From contig NZ_AJYD02000038.1 of NCBI RefSeq assembly GCF_000286835.2, forward strand, positions 335,400 to 399,399: 64,000 bases of DNA, written 5' to 3'. Source of the DNA: Enterovibrio norvegicus FF-33. GTDB lineage: Bacteria > Pseudomonadota > Gammaproteobacteria > Enterobacterales > Vibrionaceae. Numbering within the stretch: the stretch's first letter is position 1; every line of letters starts with the position of its first letter. Of this stretch, positions 51,953-61,739 are shown piece after piece. The notes beneath the pieces were generated by a model. It had not been told where the DNA came from. It made no database searches and saw nothing but the letters and a program-made list of their open reading frames with translations. Position numbers and translations under genes: made by a program.

Positions 51953-53209
51953 CTAAAACTGATGATCAGCGCTGTCTGGGTTTAAGTTGCTAATCTCTAG
52001 CAAGCCAGCGATAGACTCAATGCCTCGCGTTTGCTGCACTAACGCGGCAATCGCGTCATTGATCATTTGATGTCCAGCCGTGTTGTTTGAAGCAATCAGT
52101 TGGTCAAAATGAACATTGTTCACTTCAGCTGATTCCACCAACTTAAACACAGCGCTTCGGGCTGAATCAAAATCTGATTTGATCGCATTCGCTTTTTCTG
52201 GATTGGATTGTTTAACCATGTCGAACAATGAAGGGCCGTTCAAGGTCGAACCATCTGCACGGGAATATGTCCCAGTGAAGACGTTATAAATGCCTTGTTC
52301 GTTGTAGTAGTGAGAGTTATGCGTATTGTCAGAAAAGCAATCATGCTCATCTTCAGTCGAATTCGCTTCTAACGCGACTTTCATACGCTCACCCGCCAAT
52401 TCGCCTAACGAAAGTGAGCCCATACCAAACAACATCTTACGCAGGCCGTTTTCACTGCTTTCACTCAATAATGTTTGACGATAATTATTCGACACGCCCT
52501 CTGCCCATTGATTTTCCATCCATGCCAAATCCGTGATCAGCAATTCTGAAGCGGCCTTTAAATACGCTCTGCGACGGTCACAGTTATCATTTGTGCATGA
52601 CGCTTCGTAAGCAAAATCAGTATATGAGCGATTACCCGCGCCGCTGTTTGTACCGTTAAGGTCTTGCCCCCAAAGTAGAAATTCGATGGCGTGATAACCC
52701 GAGGCTACATTGGCTTCAGACCCACCCAATTCGTTTAAGGAAGCAATCAACTCCGGCGTTATCTGCTTAACATCCAGCACGTCATGACCAATGCGAAGCG
52801 AATCATTCGCCACAATGTTCGCCACAGCGCCGTCATTACCGAGTTCATATTGATAATCCTGTGCAACATAATCGATCAGCCCTTCATCCAACGGCCAAGC
52901 ATTTAATTGCCCTTCCCAGTCGTCCACAATGGCATTGCCAAAGCGAAACACCTCAGATTGCTGATACGGCACGCGCGCCGCAAGCCATGCAAGTTTTGCC
53001 GTCGCTAGAGTTTGCGCTGAAGGTTGCTCAATGAGCGCATCGATAGCGACATCGAGTTGAATCGCTGTTGTGTGTGAATCACTGTAAACAGCATGGGCAA
53101 CATCTGCATAATGCTCGACAACCTGCTCGGGCGTTGCAGCCGCGGCATTGAATGAAACAAATGAAAGTGAACATACGGAAAAGGCAAAAGCCCGTGATGA
53201 AGGCGTCAT
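51953..53209 (-). CDS. Imelysin family protein (IrpA-like)
   Basis: 418 residues with a signal peptide ending near residue 24 (AAAA, then TPEQVV). GYHAIEFLLWGQD carries the GxHxxE metal motif; W-A-R-PYQQSEVFRFGN and SEVFRFG-like repeats fit the four-helix imelysin architecture. IrpA-type proteins are iron-regulated and act in periplasmic iron uptake. It is the first gene of the operon, and Fur-like boxes lie 40-100 bases upstream. Confidence 0.9.
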   Translation of the reverse strand: MTPSSRAFAFSVCSLSFVSFNAAAATPEQVVEHYADVAHAVYSDSHTTAIQLDVAIDALIEQPSAQTLATAKLAWLAARVPYQQSEVFRFGNAIVDDWEGQLNAWPLDEGLIDYVAQDYQYELGNDGAVANIVANDSLRIGHDVLDVKQITPELIASLNELGGSEANVASGYHAIEFLLWGQDLNGTNSGAGNRSYTDFAYEASCTNDNCDRRRAYLKAASELLITDLAWMENQWAEGVSNNYRQTLLSESSENGLRKMLFGMGSLSLGELAGERMKVALEANSTEDEHDCFSDNTHNSHYYNEQGIYNVFTGTYSRADGSTLNGPSLFDMVKQSNPEKANAIKSDFDSARSAVFKLVESAEVNNVHFDQLIASNNTAGHQMINDAIAALVQQTRGIESIAGLLEISNLNPDSADHQF

Positions 53210-53248
53210 AATCTATCCTTGATGAGTGATGTGTAACAAGTTATTGCG

Positions 53249-53309
53249 AATGAGAGTGATTATTACACTCAACAATGCATTAGTTCAAATGATAATGAGA
53301 TAAAAAATC
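53249..53309 (-). promoter_or_regulatory. Fur-box-like sites upstream of the imelysin operon
   Basis: AATGAGAGTGATTATTA (53249-53265) resembles the Vibrio Fur consensus around AATGANAATNATTNT, and GATAATGAGATAAAAAATC (53291-53309) matches about 13 of 19 positions of the classical box. They lie in the promoter region of the imelysin operon. Iron repression is inferred from these sites and from known regulation of IrpA-type genes. Confidence 0.65.
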
Positions 53310-53517
53310 ATTTAGATACGCATCTAGTGACAAGGAAACACTAACAACTCTTTATCAAAACGGATAATTCGACATCAAAATAGATTCTTTGACGTAGCAA
53401 CATCGCATCTTTGGTTTCCGGTGTGTAAGGTTGTTTAAAAAGCCTTTTAATATTTGCTTTTTACACAGATAATTTCGCGGAATTTCACACTCTGCACAAG
53501 GTTAAGGAGACGCTTCG
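53310..53517 (+). other. Promoter region of the MarR regulator gene
   Basis: AT-rich sequence between the divergent imelysin operon and the MarR gene, with an AAGGAG ribosome site 12 bases before the ATG at 53518. No operator was recognised. Confidence 0.4.
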
Positions 53518-54009
53518 ATGGAGAAGCACGAAGAGGTACTGGTTGCGCTTAGGCAAATTATTCGAGCCATCGACCTGCATTCACGTAAGCTCAACAAAGT
53601 CGCTGGTCTCACCGGCCCTCAACTCGTGTTAATGCGAGCGATTCATGATTTGGATGAAGTGACTATTCGTCAATTGTCGAATCACACCAATATGAGCCAA
53701 GCCACTGCAACAACCATTCTCGATCGCCTTGCTAGTCGTAACCTTATCGTGCGTGTAAGAAGTAATCTTGATAAGCGAAAAGTGCATGCGCACCTCACAC
53801 CAGAAGGCGAAAAAGCGCTTGAGCAAGCGCCAAAGCCATTGCAGGAAAGTTTCATCTCTCGCTTTCAATCGTTGGAAGAGTGGGAACAATCTTTGCTGAT
53901 TTCTTCGGTGCAGCGTATTTCATCAATGATGAATGCGGAAAATATTGATGCTGCTCCTCTCTTAGAGGTTTCAGCACTGACCACCGCCGAGTCAGAGAAA
54001 GCCGAATAA
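53518..54009 (+). CDS. MarR-family transcriptional regulator, CosR/EctR-like
   Basis: 163 residues. The winged helix covers about 35-105: LTGPQLVLMRAI, QLSNHTNMSQATATTILDRL (recognition helix) and RVRSNLDKRKVHAHLTPEG (wing). The LEEWEQSLLISSVQRISSMM helix and the short DAAPLLE tail remind me of CosR/EctR, repressors of ectoine synthesis in vibrios and other marine bacteria. No ectoine genes are in the window, so it would act at a distance. The family call is firm, the subgroup less so. Confidence 0.8.
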   Translation: MEKHEEVLVALRQIIRAIDLHSRKLNKVAGLTGPQLVLMRAIHDLDEVTIRQLSNHTNMSQATATTILDRLASRNLIVRVRSNLDKRKVHAHLTPEGEKALEQAPKPLQESFISRFQSLEEWEQSLLISSVQRISSMMNAENIDAAPLLEVSALTTAESEKAE

Positions 54010-54060
54010 GTATTTTTCTTTAAGTCATGAAACCATGATTTTCTCAACATGCTTATCTAA

Positions 54061-54096
54061 AACAAAGAGCCCTTTTAGGGCTCTTTGTTTTTTTGA
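54061..54096 (+). terminator. Terminator after the MarR gene
   Basis: AAACAAAGAGCCC and GGGCTCTTTGTTT form a 13-bp stem around TTTTA, with a T run continuing. Confidence 0.93.
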
Positions 54097-54152
54097 ACTC
54101 TCTTACTTTTTCTTATCAATCTAACTTAAACTCCGCATCGGCACTTCGTCGT

Positions 54153-55043
54153 CTAAATACTTTTGGCCGCTTTCCTGCCTTTTAACATCCCCGTAGCCAG
54201 TGCCGTACCTGAGAAGATGGCTAACGCCCCGATCAGCATTCTTACCGTGATGGTTTCATCGAGGAACATTGCCCCCCAAACGGCCGCAAATAGCGGTATG
54301 AGAAAGGTCACCGTAATGGTATTCGCGGGCCCAACACGGCTAATCAATCGGAAAAAGATCACATACGCAAAACCTGTCGACGCAAAACCAAGTACCATGG
54401 CAGACATCCAGCCAGCAGCACTTGGCATTGTCTCAGGCCAAAACAGAACACCGAATGGCAACAACACCAGTGTTGAACCCAACTGACTGCCCGTTGCGGT
54501 AACAAGTGGCGGAACACCCGTCAAAAAGCGTTTCGTGTAGCTTGCCGAAATACCATACATTAGCGTTGCCCCTAATACTGCGAGAACCGGCCACCCTAGA
54601 CCTTGGTCACCAAAATCCAACTTACCCCACACCAAAATCACAACACCGACCACACCCATGAGAAGACCAAGTATCCGGTTTTTCGTCATGGATTCGCCAA
54701 GCCAAAAATAAGCAATAATCGCCCCCCATATTGGGGTTCCCGCATTAACAATCGACGCAAAACTACCTGACACACTGATCATTGCATATGCGAATAGCAA
54801 GAAAGGAAAGGCCGAACTGAACAATCCAACGACACAAGCATGAAACCAATGTGTTTTGAATTCACCTAATTGGCCTTTCACGATAAGAATGGGTAAAAGC
54901 AGCAACGTCGCTAAACCAACGCGAACCAATATCAGTGCAAACGGGCCAAAGGATGGCACGGCATAACGAATCAGAATAAAAGCCCCCCCCCAAAGTGCGG
55001 CTAAAAGCACTAAGTCAAACACATCTTTCCGTTCCATTTCCAT
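54153..55043 (-). CDS. DMT superfamily transporter (EamA) with a nine-G tract
   Basis: 296 residues, ten helices in two EamA repeats. LLAALWGGAFILIRY near residue 13 and VNAGTPIWGAIIAYFWLGE near residue 98 are family hallmarks. The WGGA codons are TGG GGG GGG GCT, giving nine consecutive G on the coding strand (54983-54991 as C on the plus strand), and further six-G runs occur at 54722-54727 and 54272-54277. A slip at the first tract, at codons 19-22, would truncate the protein. The reading frame is intact here. Substrate unknown. Confidence 0.85.
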   Translation of the reverse strand: MEMERKDVFDLVLLAALWGGAFILIRYAVPSFGPFALILVRVGLATLLLLPILIVKGQLGEFKTHWFHACVVGLFSSAFPFLLFAYAMISVSGSFASIVNAGTPIWGAIIAYFWLGESMTKNRILGLLMGVVGVVILVWGKLDFGDQGLGWPVLAVLGATLMYGISASYTKRFLTGVPPLVTATGSQLGSTLVLLPFGVLFWPETMPSAAGWMSAMVLGFASTGFAYVIFFRLISRVGPANTITVTFLIPLFAAVWGAMFLDETITVRMLIGALAIFSGTALATGMLKGRKAAKSI

Positions 55044-55351
55044 TATGTATCCTGCATTTGTTTGTTACTTGTCTTGAAGTCACTCGGTGTAATTACCACT
55101 AATGTAATCGCTCAGATGAATATCATTCGCCGAAATCGGCCATTGCAGCGAGATCAATGAGCTTAATGAGCTTAATGAGCTTAATGAAAATTTACACATT
55201 TTTTGGATGAGTGACTGAGCGCTAAGCGCATCAAAAAACTCAATAAATCACAATTTTTGCCACTATGTCGGTTTTTTAGGATGAGCGATAGATTGTAAAT
55301 TGATGGGAAGCATCTAGTTTTAACATTGAGACATATTTTTAGGACAATGAG
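55044..55351. other. Intergenic stretch with a 9-bp tandem repeat
   Basis: Between the divergent DMT and REC-EAL genes. It holds three perfect copies of ATGAGCTTA plus a partial fourth (55157-55187) and an AGGACAATGAG ribosome site before the ATG at 55352. No regulatory protein site was recognised. Confidence 0.55.
55157..55187. repeat. Tandem 9-bp repeat (ATGAGCTTA)
   Basis: Three exact copies and four bases of a fourth, in the divergent promoter region of the DMT transporter and the REC-EAL gene. Confidence 0.95.
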
Positions 55352-56578
55352 ATGAGCAAAGATAGACGTATTTTGATCGTTGATGACTCGGCCGCCATTT
55401 TAGAGTTGATTGGTGGCATGCTTAATGATCTCGGATACAAGTATGTCACTCGCTTCTCATCATCAGTCGATGCAATAAATGAAGTGCGTCGGTTTCCTGC
55501 TAAATATGACATTGTACTCACCGACCTAAACATGCCAGACATTGATGGAATGGGCGTGATCCGAGAGCTCGGCAATATGAGTTTCAAAGGTGGCGTTTGC
55601 ATTATTTCTGATCTGGATGTGCGGATTATTGAACTCGCGGCGGAAGTCGCTCGCCAACAGTTTATTTGCCTGCTTGGTAACGTTTCCAAGCCGCTAAAAG
55701 TAGAAGCTTTGCAGCTGATCATTGACAGAATGGACCAAATCGAAGAACGCCGATTTACCAACTTTAAAAAAATGCGCAAAGAAGAGTTGCTCAACTGTAT
55801 CATGAGCCACCAAGTCATACCCTACTATCAGCCTAAATTGAACCCTCAAAATAACCGCGTCGAAAGCCTCGAAGTCCTCGCACGCATTCGACTACCGGGC
55901 GAAGCAGATGCCGTGCTGCCTGGTCGCTTCATTCCCACCGCAATCAAACATGATTTGATGGATTTAATGACCATGCAATTGGCCGAAACGACCGCCAAAG
56001 ATATGTCAAAGCTGTCAGAGATATTCGGTGACAAGGTCAAAATCAGTATTAATTTGTCTGCGCAGCAATTGGCCGACTTAGAGATCCCCAACCGCCTCGA
56101 AAGTCTCTTTGAAGCAAGGGGGATAGAGAAGACACGGGTGGTACTGGAAATTACAGAGGAATACGCTCTCAAAACGTGCGAACAGATGGAGTCACTCAAT
56201 CGACTTCGCATCAAAGGCTATGGATTGTCGATGGATGATTTCGGCACGGGCTTCACCAATATTCAACAGTTACGGAGTTTGCCTTTTACGGAAGTCAAAA
56301 TTGATAGAACACTGATCAATCACATCCATCAAGATCTATTCAGTCAAGTGATCGTCCAATCACTGGCAGAAATCACTAATTCATTTGATGTGGATTTGGT
56401 CGCTGAAGGTATAGAACATTTTGAAGATCTGGACTATCTCTATTCCAGATACCCCGGCATTTTACTGCAAGGCTTTTTGATTTGTCGGCCCAAGCCCATT
56501 GAAAGCTTGGGCAGCTGGTACAACAGCTGGTTAAAAGGTGTTGGTGCAACTCTTGCAACCAATGGAACAAGCAGCTAA
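55352..56578 (+). CDS. Response regulator with EAL domain (cyclic-di-GMP phosphodiesterase)
   Basis: 408 residues. The receiver domain (1-125) has Asp11 and Asp12, the phospho-acceptor Asp58 in LTDLNMPDIDG and the Lys in SKPLKVEAL. The EAL domain (about 150-395) keeps the catalytic set: Glu of EVLARIR, Asn of INLSAQQ, Glu of EITEEYAL, MDDFGTG, KIDR, VAEGIE and LLQGF. It reads EVL instead of EAL, a tolerated change. Phosphorylation would control hydrolysis of cyclic di-GMP. No kinase gene is adjacent, so it is an orphan regulator. Confidence 0.9.
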   Translation: MSKDRRILIVDDSAAILELIGGMLNDLGYKYVTRFSSSVDAINEVRRFPAKYDIVLTDLNMPDIDGMGVIRELGNMSFKGGVCIISDLDVRIIELAAEVARQQFICLLGNVSKPLKVEALQLIIDRMDQIEERRFTNFKKMRKEELLNCIMSHQVIPYYQPKLNPQNNRVESLEVLARIRLPGEADAVLPGRFIPTAIKHDLMDLMTMQLAETTAKDMSKLSEIFGDKVKISINLSAQQLADLEIPNRLESLFEARGIEKTRVVLEITEEYALKTCEQMESLNRLRIKGYGLSMDDFGTGFTNIQQLRSLPFTEVKIDRTLINHIHQDLFSQVIVQSLAEITNSFDVDLVAEGIEHFEDLDYLYSRYPGILLQGFLICRPKPIESLGSWYNSWLKGVGATLATNGTSS

Positions 56579-56672
56579 GCCCTTTAAGCTAAACACTGAT
56601 TGTTCCGGATAATCACGAATCAATCCATTGACGTCTATACATGCAATATGTCGGCGCAATCTCTTTCAGCGT

Positions 56673-57584
56673 TTATGGCACCCCAAACCCTTTGCTGGCG
56701 ACCCAAATGCGATACCACTGTTCGCGACTAAGCGCCAAAGACATCGCTTCCAGCGCCGATTTCACTCGCTCAATTTTACCAGACCCCACGATCGGCAAGG
56801 GTTTGCTAGGTAAGCGATGTACAAATGCGTAGATCACCTGCTCTAGCGTGGCATCCAATTCTTGAGCAATCTCACTCAACGTCTCTCTCAAGCGAACGGC
56901 CTGCTCTGAATCAGAATGGAAGATTTCTCCGCCTGCCAAACAAGACCATGCCATTGGTCTTACGCGTAACTGCTGCATCAAATCCAAGGTGCCATCGTGG
57001 GCGACATCAAAGTTGATAGGGTTGATTTCCACTTGGTTGGTGACCAATGGCTTATCAAGTCGTGACTGAAGCAATGAAAATTGACTTGGCGTGAAATTAG
57101 ACACACCAAAGTGTTTCACTTTGCCAGCAAGGTGCAGCTTTTCAAACGTTTCAGCCACTTCATCGGCATCCATCAAACAATCTGGGCGATGAATGAGCAC
57201 TACATCGAGGCTTTCCACGCCAAGGCGTGACAAGCTATTGTTCACCGACTGAGTGATATGAGACTCACTGGTGTCATAGTGATTAATCTTACGCTCGGGC
57301 GCCGTTTTACTCACTAAATGTATATCGCATTTAGAGACGATTTCCATTTTATCGCGTAGGCTTGGCTCCAGTTTTAACGCCTCGCCAAACAACGTTTCAC
57401 AACGATAATCACCATAGATATCAGCATGATCGACAGTGGTAATACCCATGTCTAGGTGCTGCTTAATAAATGTGAGTCTTTCTTGAGCTGACATGTTCCA
57501 TTCAGCCAAACGCCAATAACCCTGAACCAACGCAGATAGCTCTGGTCCATTTGGTGCGATGACTACCCTTTCCATTTTCGCCAC
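56673..57584 (-). CDS. ydhF: Aldo/keto reductase YdhF
   Basis: 303 residues. GPELSALVQGYWRLAEWNMS and TTVDHADIYGDYRCETLFGE open the protein as in E. coli YdhF; Asp and Tyr of DHADIYG, Lys of IVSKCD and His of LIHRPD are the AKR catalytic tetrad. GSGKIERVKSALEA is the NADPH-binding segment. The start is GTG at 57584 with AGGAG eight bases before it. The physiological substrate is not known. Confidence 0.9.
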   Translation of the reverse strand: MAKMERVVIAPNGPELSALVQGYWRLAEWNMSAQERLTFIKQHLDMGITTVDHADIYGDYRCETLFGEALKLEPSLRDKMEIVSKCDIHLVSKTAPERKINHYDTSESHITQSVNNSLSRLGVESLDVVLIHRPDCLMDADEVAETFEKLHLAGKVKHFGVSNFTPSQFSLLQSRLDKPLVTNQVEINPINFDVAHDGTLDLMQQLRVRPMAWSCLAGGEIFHSDSEQAVRLRETLSEIAQELDATLEQVIYAFVHRLPSKPLPIVGSGKIERVKSALEAMSLALSREQWYRIWVASKGFGVP

Positions 57585-57786
57585 ACTGAATACTCCTACA
57601 TTGACCTACAAACCTAGGTCCAAAAAACAACGCATTGTCGAGAAAAATGCAATCGGATACGTTTCGCAGACTATCAGTGTCTTTTCGGAAATTATATGGT
57701 ATTTACTACGAAGTGTGAGCTTCATAATCACACTCGAGCAAGGAATCATCAAGGGTTCGCCTAAGCAGAACATAGGGACGCGCACA

Positions 57787-58482
57787 ATGAAAATAATTGG
57801 TTTGATAGGCGGCATGAGTTGGGAGTCGACCGCGACCTATTATCGACTCCTCAATCAGATGACCAAAGACACACTGGGCGGCCATCATTCGTCGAAAATA
57901 GTGCTCAGCAGTGTCGATTTCGCAGAAATTGAAGCACTCCAGCGCGCAGGAGATTGGGATGCTTCCGCTCAGATTTTGGCGAAAGAAGCGCAAAAACTAG
58001 AAGCTGCTGGTGCTGAGTTTGTCATGATTGGCACCAACACCATGCACAAAGTTGCGCCTGCCGTGCAAGAAGCCATTACTGTTCCCTTACTGCACATCGC
58101 CGACGCAACCGCGGACAGGCTAAAAATCGACGGCATTCAACATGTAGGATTGCTGGGCACACGATTTACGATGTCTCAGCCTTTTTATAAAGAACGGCTC
58201 ATTGCGCAAGGGATTAAAGTCACGGTGCCACCGGAGTGGCATCAAGACATCGTTCACGAGATCATCTACCAAGAACTTTGCCAAGGTAAGGTATCAGCGC
58301 ACTCGCGCAAGCAGTACTTGTCTGTGATGGATGACCTCAAAGCGCAAGGGGTTGAAGCCGTCATTTTGGGTTGCACAGAAATTGGCTTGTTAGTACAACA
58401 AAAACACACCTCAATGCCGCTTTATGACACGACCGAATTACATGCAGCAGCGGCTGTAAAGCTTGCGCTAAAAGAACGCTAA
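57787..58482 (+). CDS. ygeA: Aspartate/glutamate racemase family protein (YgeA-like amino-acid racemase)
   Basis: 231 residues from the ATG at 57787 (AGGGA upstream); the longer frame overlaps the divergent ydhF start. KIIGLIGGMSWESTATYYRL is the family start. The first catalytic position in GTNTMHK is Thr rather than Cys and the second is Cys in ILGCTEIG, the Thr/Cys pair known from E. coli YgeA, which racemises several amino acids. It is cotranscribed with the GNAT gene 13 bases downstream. Confidence 0.85.
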   Translation: MKIIGLIGGMSWESTATYYRLLNQMTKDTLGGHHSSKIVLSSVDFAEIEALQRAGDWDASAQILAKEAQKLEAAGAEFVMIGTNTMHKVAPAVQEAITVPLLHIADATADRLKIDGIQHVGLLGTRFTMSQPFYKERLIAQGIKVTVPPEWHQDIVHEIIYQELCQGKVSAHSRKQYLSVMDDLKAQGVEAVILGCTEIGLLVQQKHTSMPLYDTTELHAAAAVKLALKER

Positions 58483-58494
58483 GGGAGTAAGAAC

Positions 58495-59001
58495 GTGACA
58501 ATTAGAAATGCGACTATTGCCGATCTCGACGCGATTAACGCGATTTACAACCACTATGTGTTAGAGACTGCCATTACGTTTGACTATGACACTTGGTCAC
58601 CAGAGCGACGATTAGCGTGGTTTGAAAAGCTTACGCATAGCGATGGCTATTACCATGTATTAGTGAAGGAAGATCCTGAAGATGAGGTTATCGGGTTTGC
58701 ATATAACGGCGAATTTCGTGAAAAACTGGCATACAAAATCAGCAGCGAAATGACTATTTACCTCCACCATGAATGTCGTGCGAAAGGGTCAGGTTCTGAG
58801 TTAATGACAGCATTGCTGGAAAAAATGGATGCCTCACCTATTCGCCGCGCCTATTCTGTGATTACCCTCCCCAACCCTGCCTCCCTGCGTTTGCATGAAA
58901 AGTTTGGCTTTAAACAAGTGGGATTATTAACCGACACTGGCTATAAATTTGAGCAATATTACTCTGTCGCAATATTAGAGAAATCAACACATCATCAGTA
59001 A
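58495..59001 (+). CDS. GNAT N-acetyltransferase (phosphinothricin/MnaT-like)
   Basis: 168 residues, GTG start with GGGAG upstream. IRNATIADLDAINAIYNHYV and ETAITFDYDTWSPERR match the Pat/MnaT group, which acetylates amino acids or small toxic analogues such as methionine sulfone. The acetyl-CoA loop reads ECRAKGSGSEL (usual Q/RxxGxG/A) and PNPASLRLHEKFGFKQVG is the late motif. Pairing with an amino-acid racemase suggests a D-amino-acid or amino-acid-analogue substrate; this is inference. Confidence 0.82.
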   Translation: MTIRNATIADLDAINAIYNHYVLETAITFDYDTWSPERRLAWFEKLTHSDGYYHVLVKEDPEDEVIGFAYNGEFREKLAYKISSEMTIYLHHECRAKGSGSELMTALLEKMDASPIRRAYSVITLPNPASLRLHEKFGFKQVGLLTDTGYKFEQYYSVAILEKSTHHQ

Positions 59002-59328
59002 GTTAATTCCTACTTGTTTTAATCTCTTTTATTTCATCAGGCACGTACACTGTAACGTGCCTATTTTAATTGACGACACCACCCAGATTTATCGACAAGC
59101 ACACAAACAACCCGCCCTCAAAAAATGACAAACTCATATTATTTGTCATTTAAATTCTCATATTGCAATTTTAAAACTCTCACTCATAAAAATAAACACC
59201 ATGTAATTCATGTTGTTAAATTTCTTCTGTAAGAAAAACCATTGAATCAACAATATTGGGGTAAAAGTTCCCTACAATTACAGAGTGTCACATCTGCAAT
59301 TTTTGTTTAATTATTAGGGCATGGCAGC
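59002..59328 (+). promoter_or_regulatory. Terminator and promoter region before the chemoreceptor gene
   Basis: The terminator at 59040-59067 closes the racemase-acetyltransferase operon. The rest is strongly AT-rich, as expected of a promoter, but no convincing -24/-12 or flagellar -35/-10 pair was identified. Confidence 0.45.
59040..59067 (+). terminator. Terminator of the racemase-GNAT operon
   Basis: GGCACGT and ACGTGCC pair around ACACTGTA, followed by TATTTTAATT. Confidence 0.8.
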
Positions 59329-61644
59329 ATGAACATATCCACAAAAATTAAAACCGCTTTTGTCGCCATGAGCGCTGCAGCCGTCATTGCAACGGCAGCA
59401 TTACTAACAATTACGGCAAGCGAAACATCAAGCGCTGCGCTTGAACATCAAATCCAAAATCAATTGATGTCCGCTCGTGAAGTAAAAAAATCGGAAATAG
59501 AACGCTACTTCAACACCATCTCTCAGCAGCTAACTAACCTCGCGAATTCCACCATGACAGAAGACGCGATGATTCAGTTTTCGACGAGTTTTCAAAGCGT
59601 CACGACCGAAGCCGAATTAGTGCCAGATCAAGCCGATACACTTAAAAATTATTATGTGAATGACTTCGGTAGTACCTTCACAGAGACGAACGGTAAGCCA
59701 TCTAATGCACTTGCAAATCTAGGTGCTATTGGTCTCAATGGGAAGCTGCTTCAACAAGCTTATATCGGACTAAATTCGCACCCTCTAGGTAACAAGCATT
59801 TACTGGATAAAGCTGCTGACGGTACGACGTATAGTGAAGTTCATGATGTTTTCCACTCCAATTACCGCACCTTCCTTGAATCTTTCGGTTACTACGATAT
59901 TTTCATGGTCGACAATTCGGGCAATGTCGTTTATTCGGTGTTTAAAGAACTCGACTACGCCACCAATCTTATTGATGGCCCATACAAAACCAGTGGATTA
60001 GCAGAAGCCTTTGCAGGCGCAAGAAACCTTAATAAAGGTGCATTCAACTTTGTCGACTATGCACCTTACTACCCTTCATATGACAGCCCTGCTTCGTTCA
60101 TCGCCACCCCAGTCGTTCGAAATGGCACCAACATTGGTGTGCTGATATTCCAAATGCCTATCGACAGCATTAACGCCATCATGACCTACGACGGTAATTG
60201 GGAGCTCGACGGTATGGGAACCACTGGCGAAAGCTTCATTGTTGGTCCAGATAATCTAATCCGCTCGCAAGCTCGAATGCTGGTAGAAAACAAAGAACGC
60301 TACCTCGACATGCTCCGTACTTCGGGTGTTCCCGCGGAGACTGTCAATCGCATCGGTTTAACTGAATCTTCTTCCGGGCAACAAAGTATCCGCTCAGTCC
60401 ATACCAATGCTGCTTTACAGGGCGAATCAGGCTTTATTTCAGGTCTGAATCACGCCGGGAAACATGTATTCGCTGCTTATCGTCCTATATCGATACTAGG
60501 AAAAAACTGGGCGCTAGTAGCTGAAATTGAAACGGCGGAAGCCCTGTCCAGAGTCAATGAGTTGCATACGTCATTGGAGAGAATCGCATTGATGGTTGGA
60601 ACAGCATTGATACTGCTTTCTCTCATCATTGCCTGGATGATTTCAGGGAGTATTAGCAAACCTATTACTGAGTTGACCACGAGTATTTCACACATTGCCA
60701 AAACTCACGATTTGACGATTCGGCTGAAGGAAACAGGAAAAGATGAAATTGCTGAGTTGTCGAAATCCATGAATATGATGTTGGAAGACTTTCTCGACGT
60801 CATTAAAGGCGCTGATACCGCAGTCAAAGCCCTAGGGATGGCTTCAGATAACATTCAGAATAACATCAATACCATGCGGAAAGAGGTCGACCTACAAGCC
60901 GCTAATTCAAATCAGGTCGCGACAGCCGCCACACAAATGAGCGCGTCGATTACCGAGGTGGCTAGTTTTGCCAATAACGCCTCTGAATCATCAGAAAACG
61001 TGGTTCAATCAGTTCGTCAAAGTGCTGATGTGGGGCAGCAATTAGTCAGTGAGATTTCGCAGCTATCTAATCGCATGGGTGATGCGACTGAGTCCATGGA
61101 GCAACTGTCGGCGGAAAGTAACTCTATCGGGTCTGTGCTCGATGTGATCCAGGGAATCGCAGAGCAGACAAATCTTCTTGCTTTGAATGCGGCAATCGAA
61201 GCCGCCCGCGCCGGCGAACAAGGCAGAGGGTTTGCTGTGGTGGCTGACGAAGTGCGCTCATTAGCTATTCGTACACAAACATCCACAGAAGAGATCCGCG
61301 CAAAGGTCGAATCGTTGCAGAAAGAAACCAACAAAGTGGTTACTGGCATTAGTGGCGCCAATCAGTTTGTCGCCAGCAGCGTGGATAATTGCAATAAAAA
61401 CAATAAGATGCTTGAAGAGATTGCGAGTATGATGACGGGCATTAATGACATGAACACGCAAATTGCCACTGCCGCCAATGAGCAATCTACGGTCACGGAA
61501 GACATCACGATTAACGTGAATAATATTGCGCGTTCAGCGGAGTCCGTCTCTGACCGAACCCACGATACCGATAACACCGCTCAAAGCATTAACACGCAGG
61601 CGCACAAGTTAACTGAGCAGATTGGTATGTTTAAAATTGCTTAG
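59329..61644 (+). CDS. Methyl-accepting chemotaxis protein
   Basis: 771 residues. TM1 lies at about 10-30, a long periplasmic sensor at about 31-415 with a double-Cache-like layout ([20 protein letters not shown] in the middle), TM2 at about 417-440, a HAMP domain to about 495, and the signalling hairpin with [20 protein letters not shown] and [15 protein letters not shown] at its tip. It has no C-terminal CheR/CheB pentapeptide (it ends IGMFKIA). The ligand is unknown; Cache sensors commonly bind amino acids or organic acids. Confidence 0.93.
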   Translation: MNISTKIKTAFVAMSAAAVIATAALLTITASETSSAALEHQIQNQLMSAREVKKSEIERYFNTISQQLTNLANSTMTEDAMIQFSTSFQSVTTEAELVPDQADTLKNYYVNDFGSTFTETNGKPSNALANLGAIGLNGKLLQQAYIGLNSHPLGNKHLLDKAADGTTYSEVHDVFHSNYRTFLESFGYYDIFMVDNSGNVVYSVFKELDYATNLIDGPYKTSGLAEAFAGARNLNKGAFNFVDYAPYYPSYDSPASFIATPVVRNGTNIGVLIFQMPIDSINAIMTYDGNWELDGMGTTGESFIVGPDNLIRSQARMLVENKERYLDMLRTSGVPAETVNRIGLTESSSGQQSIRSVHTNAALQGESGFISGLNHAGKHVFAAYRPISILGKNWALVAEIETAEALSRVNELHTSLERIALMVGTALILLSLIIAWMISGSISKPITELTTSISHIAKTHDLTIRLKETGKDEIAELSKSMNMMLEDFLDVIKGADTAVKALGMASDNIQNNINTMRKEVDLQAANSNQVATAATQMSASITEVASFANNASESSENVVQSVRQSADVGQQLVSEISQLSNRMGDATESMEQLSAESNSIGSVLDVIQGIAEQTNLLALNAAIEAARAGEQGRGFAVVADEVRSLAIRTQTSTEEIRAKVESLQKETNKVVTGISGANQFVASSVDNCNKNNKMLEEIASMMTGINDMNTQIATAANEQSTVTEDITINVNNIARSAESVSDRTHDTDNTAQSINTQAHKLTEQIGMFKIA

Positions 61645-61696
61645 TCCTAACCAAGAAAATTTAGGACTACGCCAAAAAAAGATGAAAAATAGATAA

Positions 61697-61727
61697 AAAA
61701 AGGCCAGCATCGATGCTGGCCTTTTCG
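61697..61727. terminator. Bidirectional terminator between chemoreceptor and mukB
   Basis: AAAAGGCCAGCAT and ATGCTGGCCTTTT form a perfect stem around CG, with A and T tracts outside for both strands. Confidence 0.93.
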
Positions 61728-61739
61728 ATTTCTAGTGGT

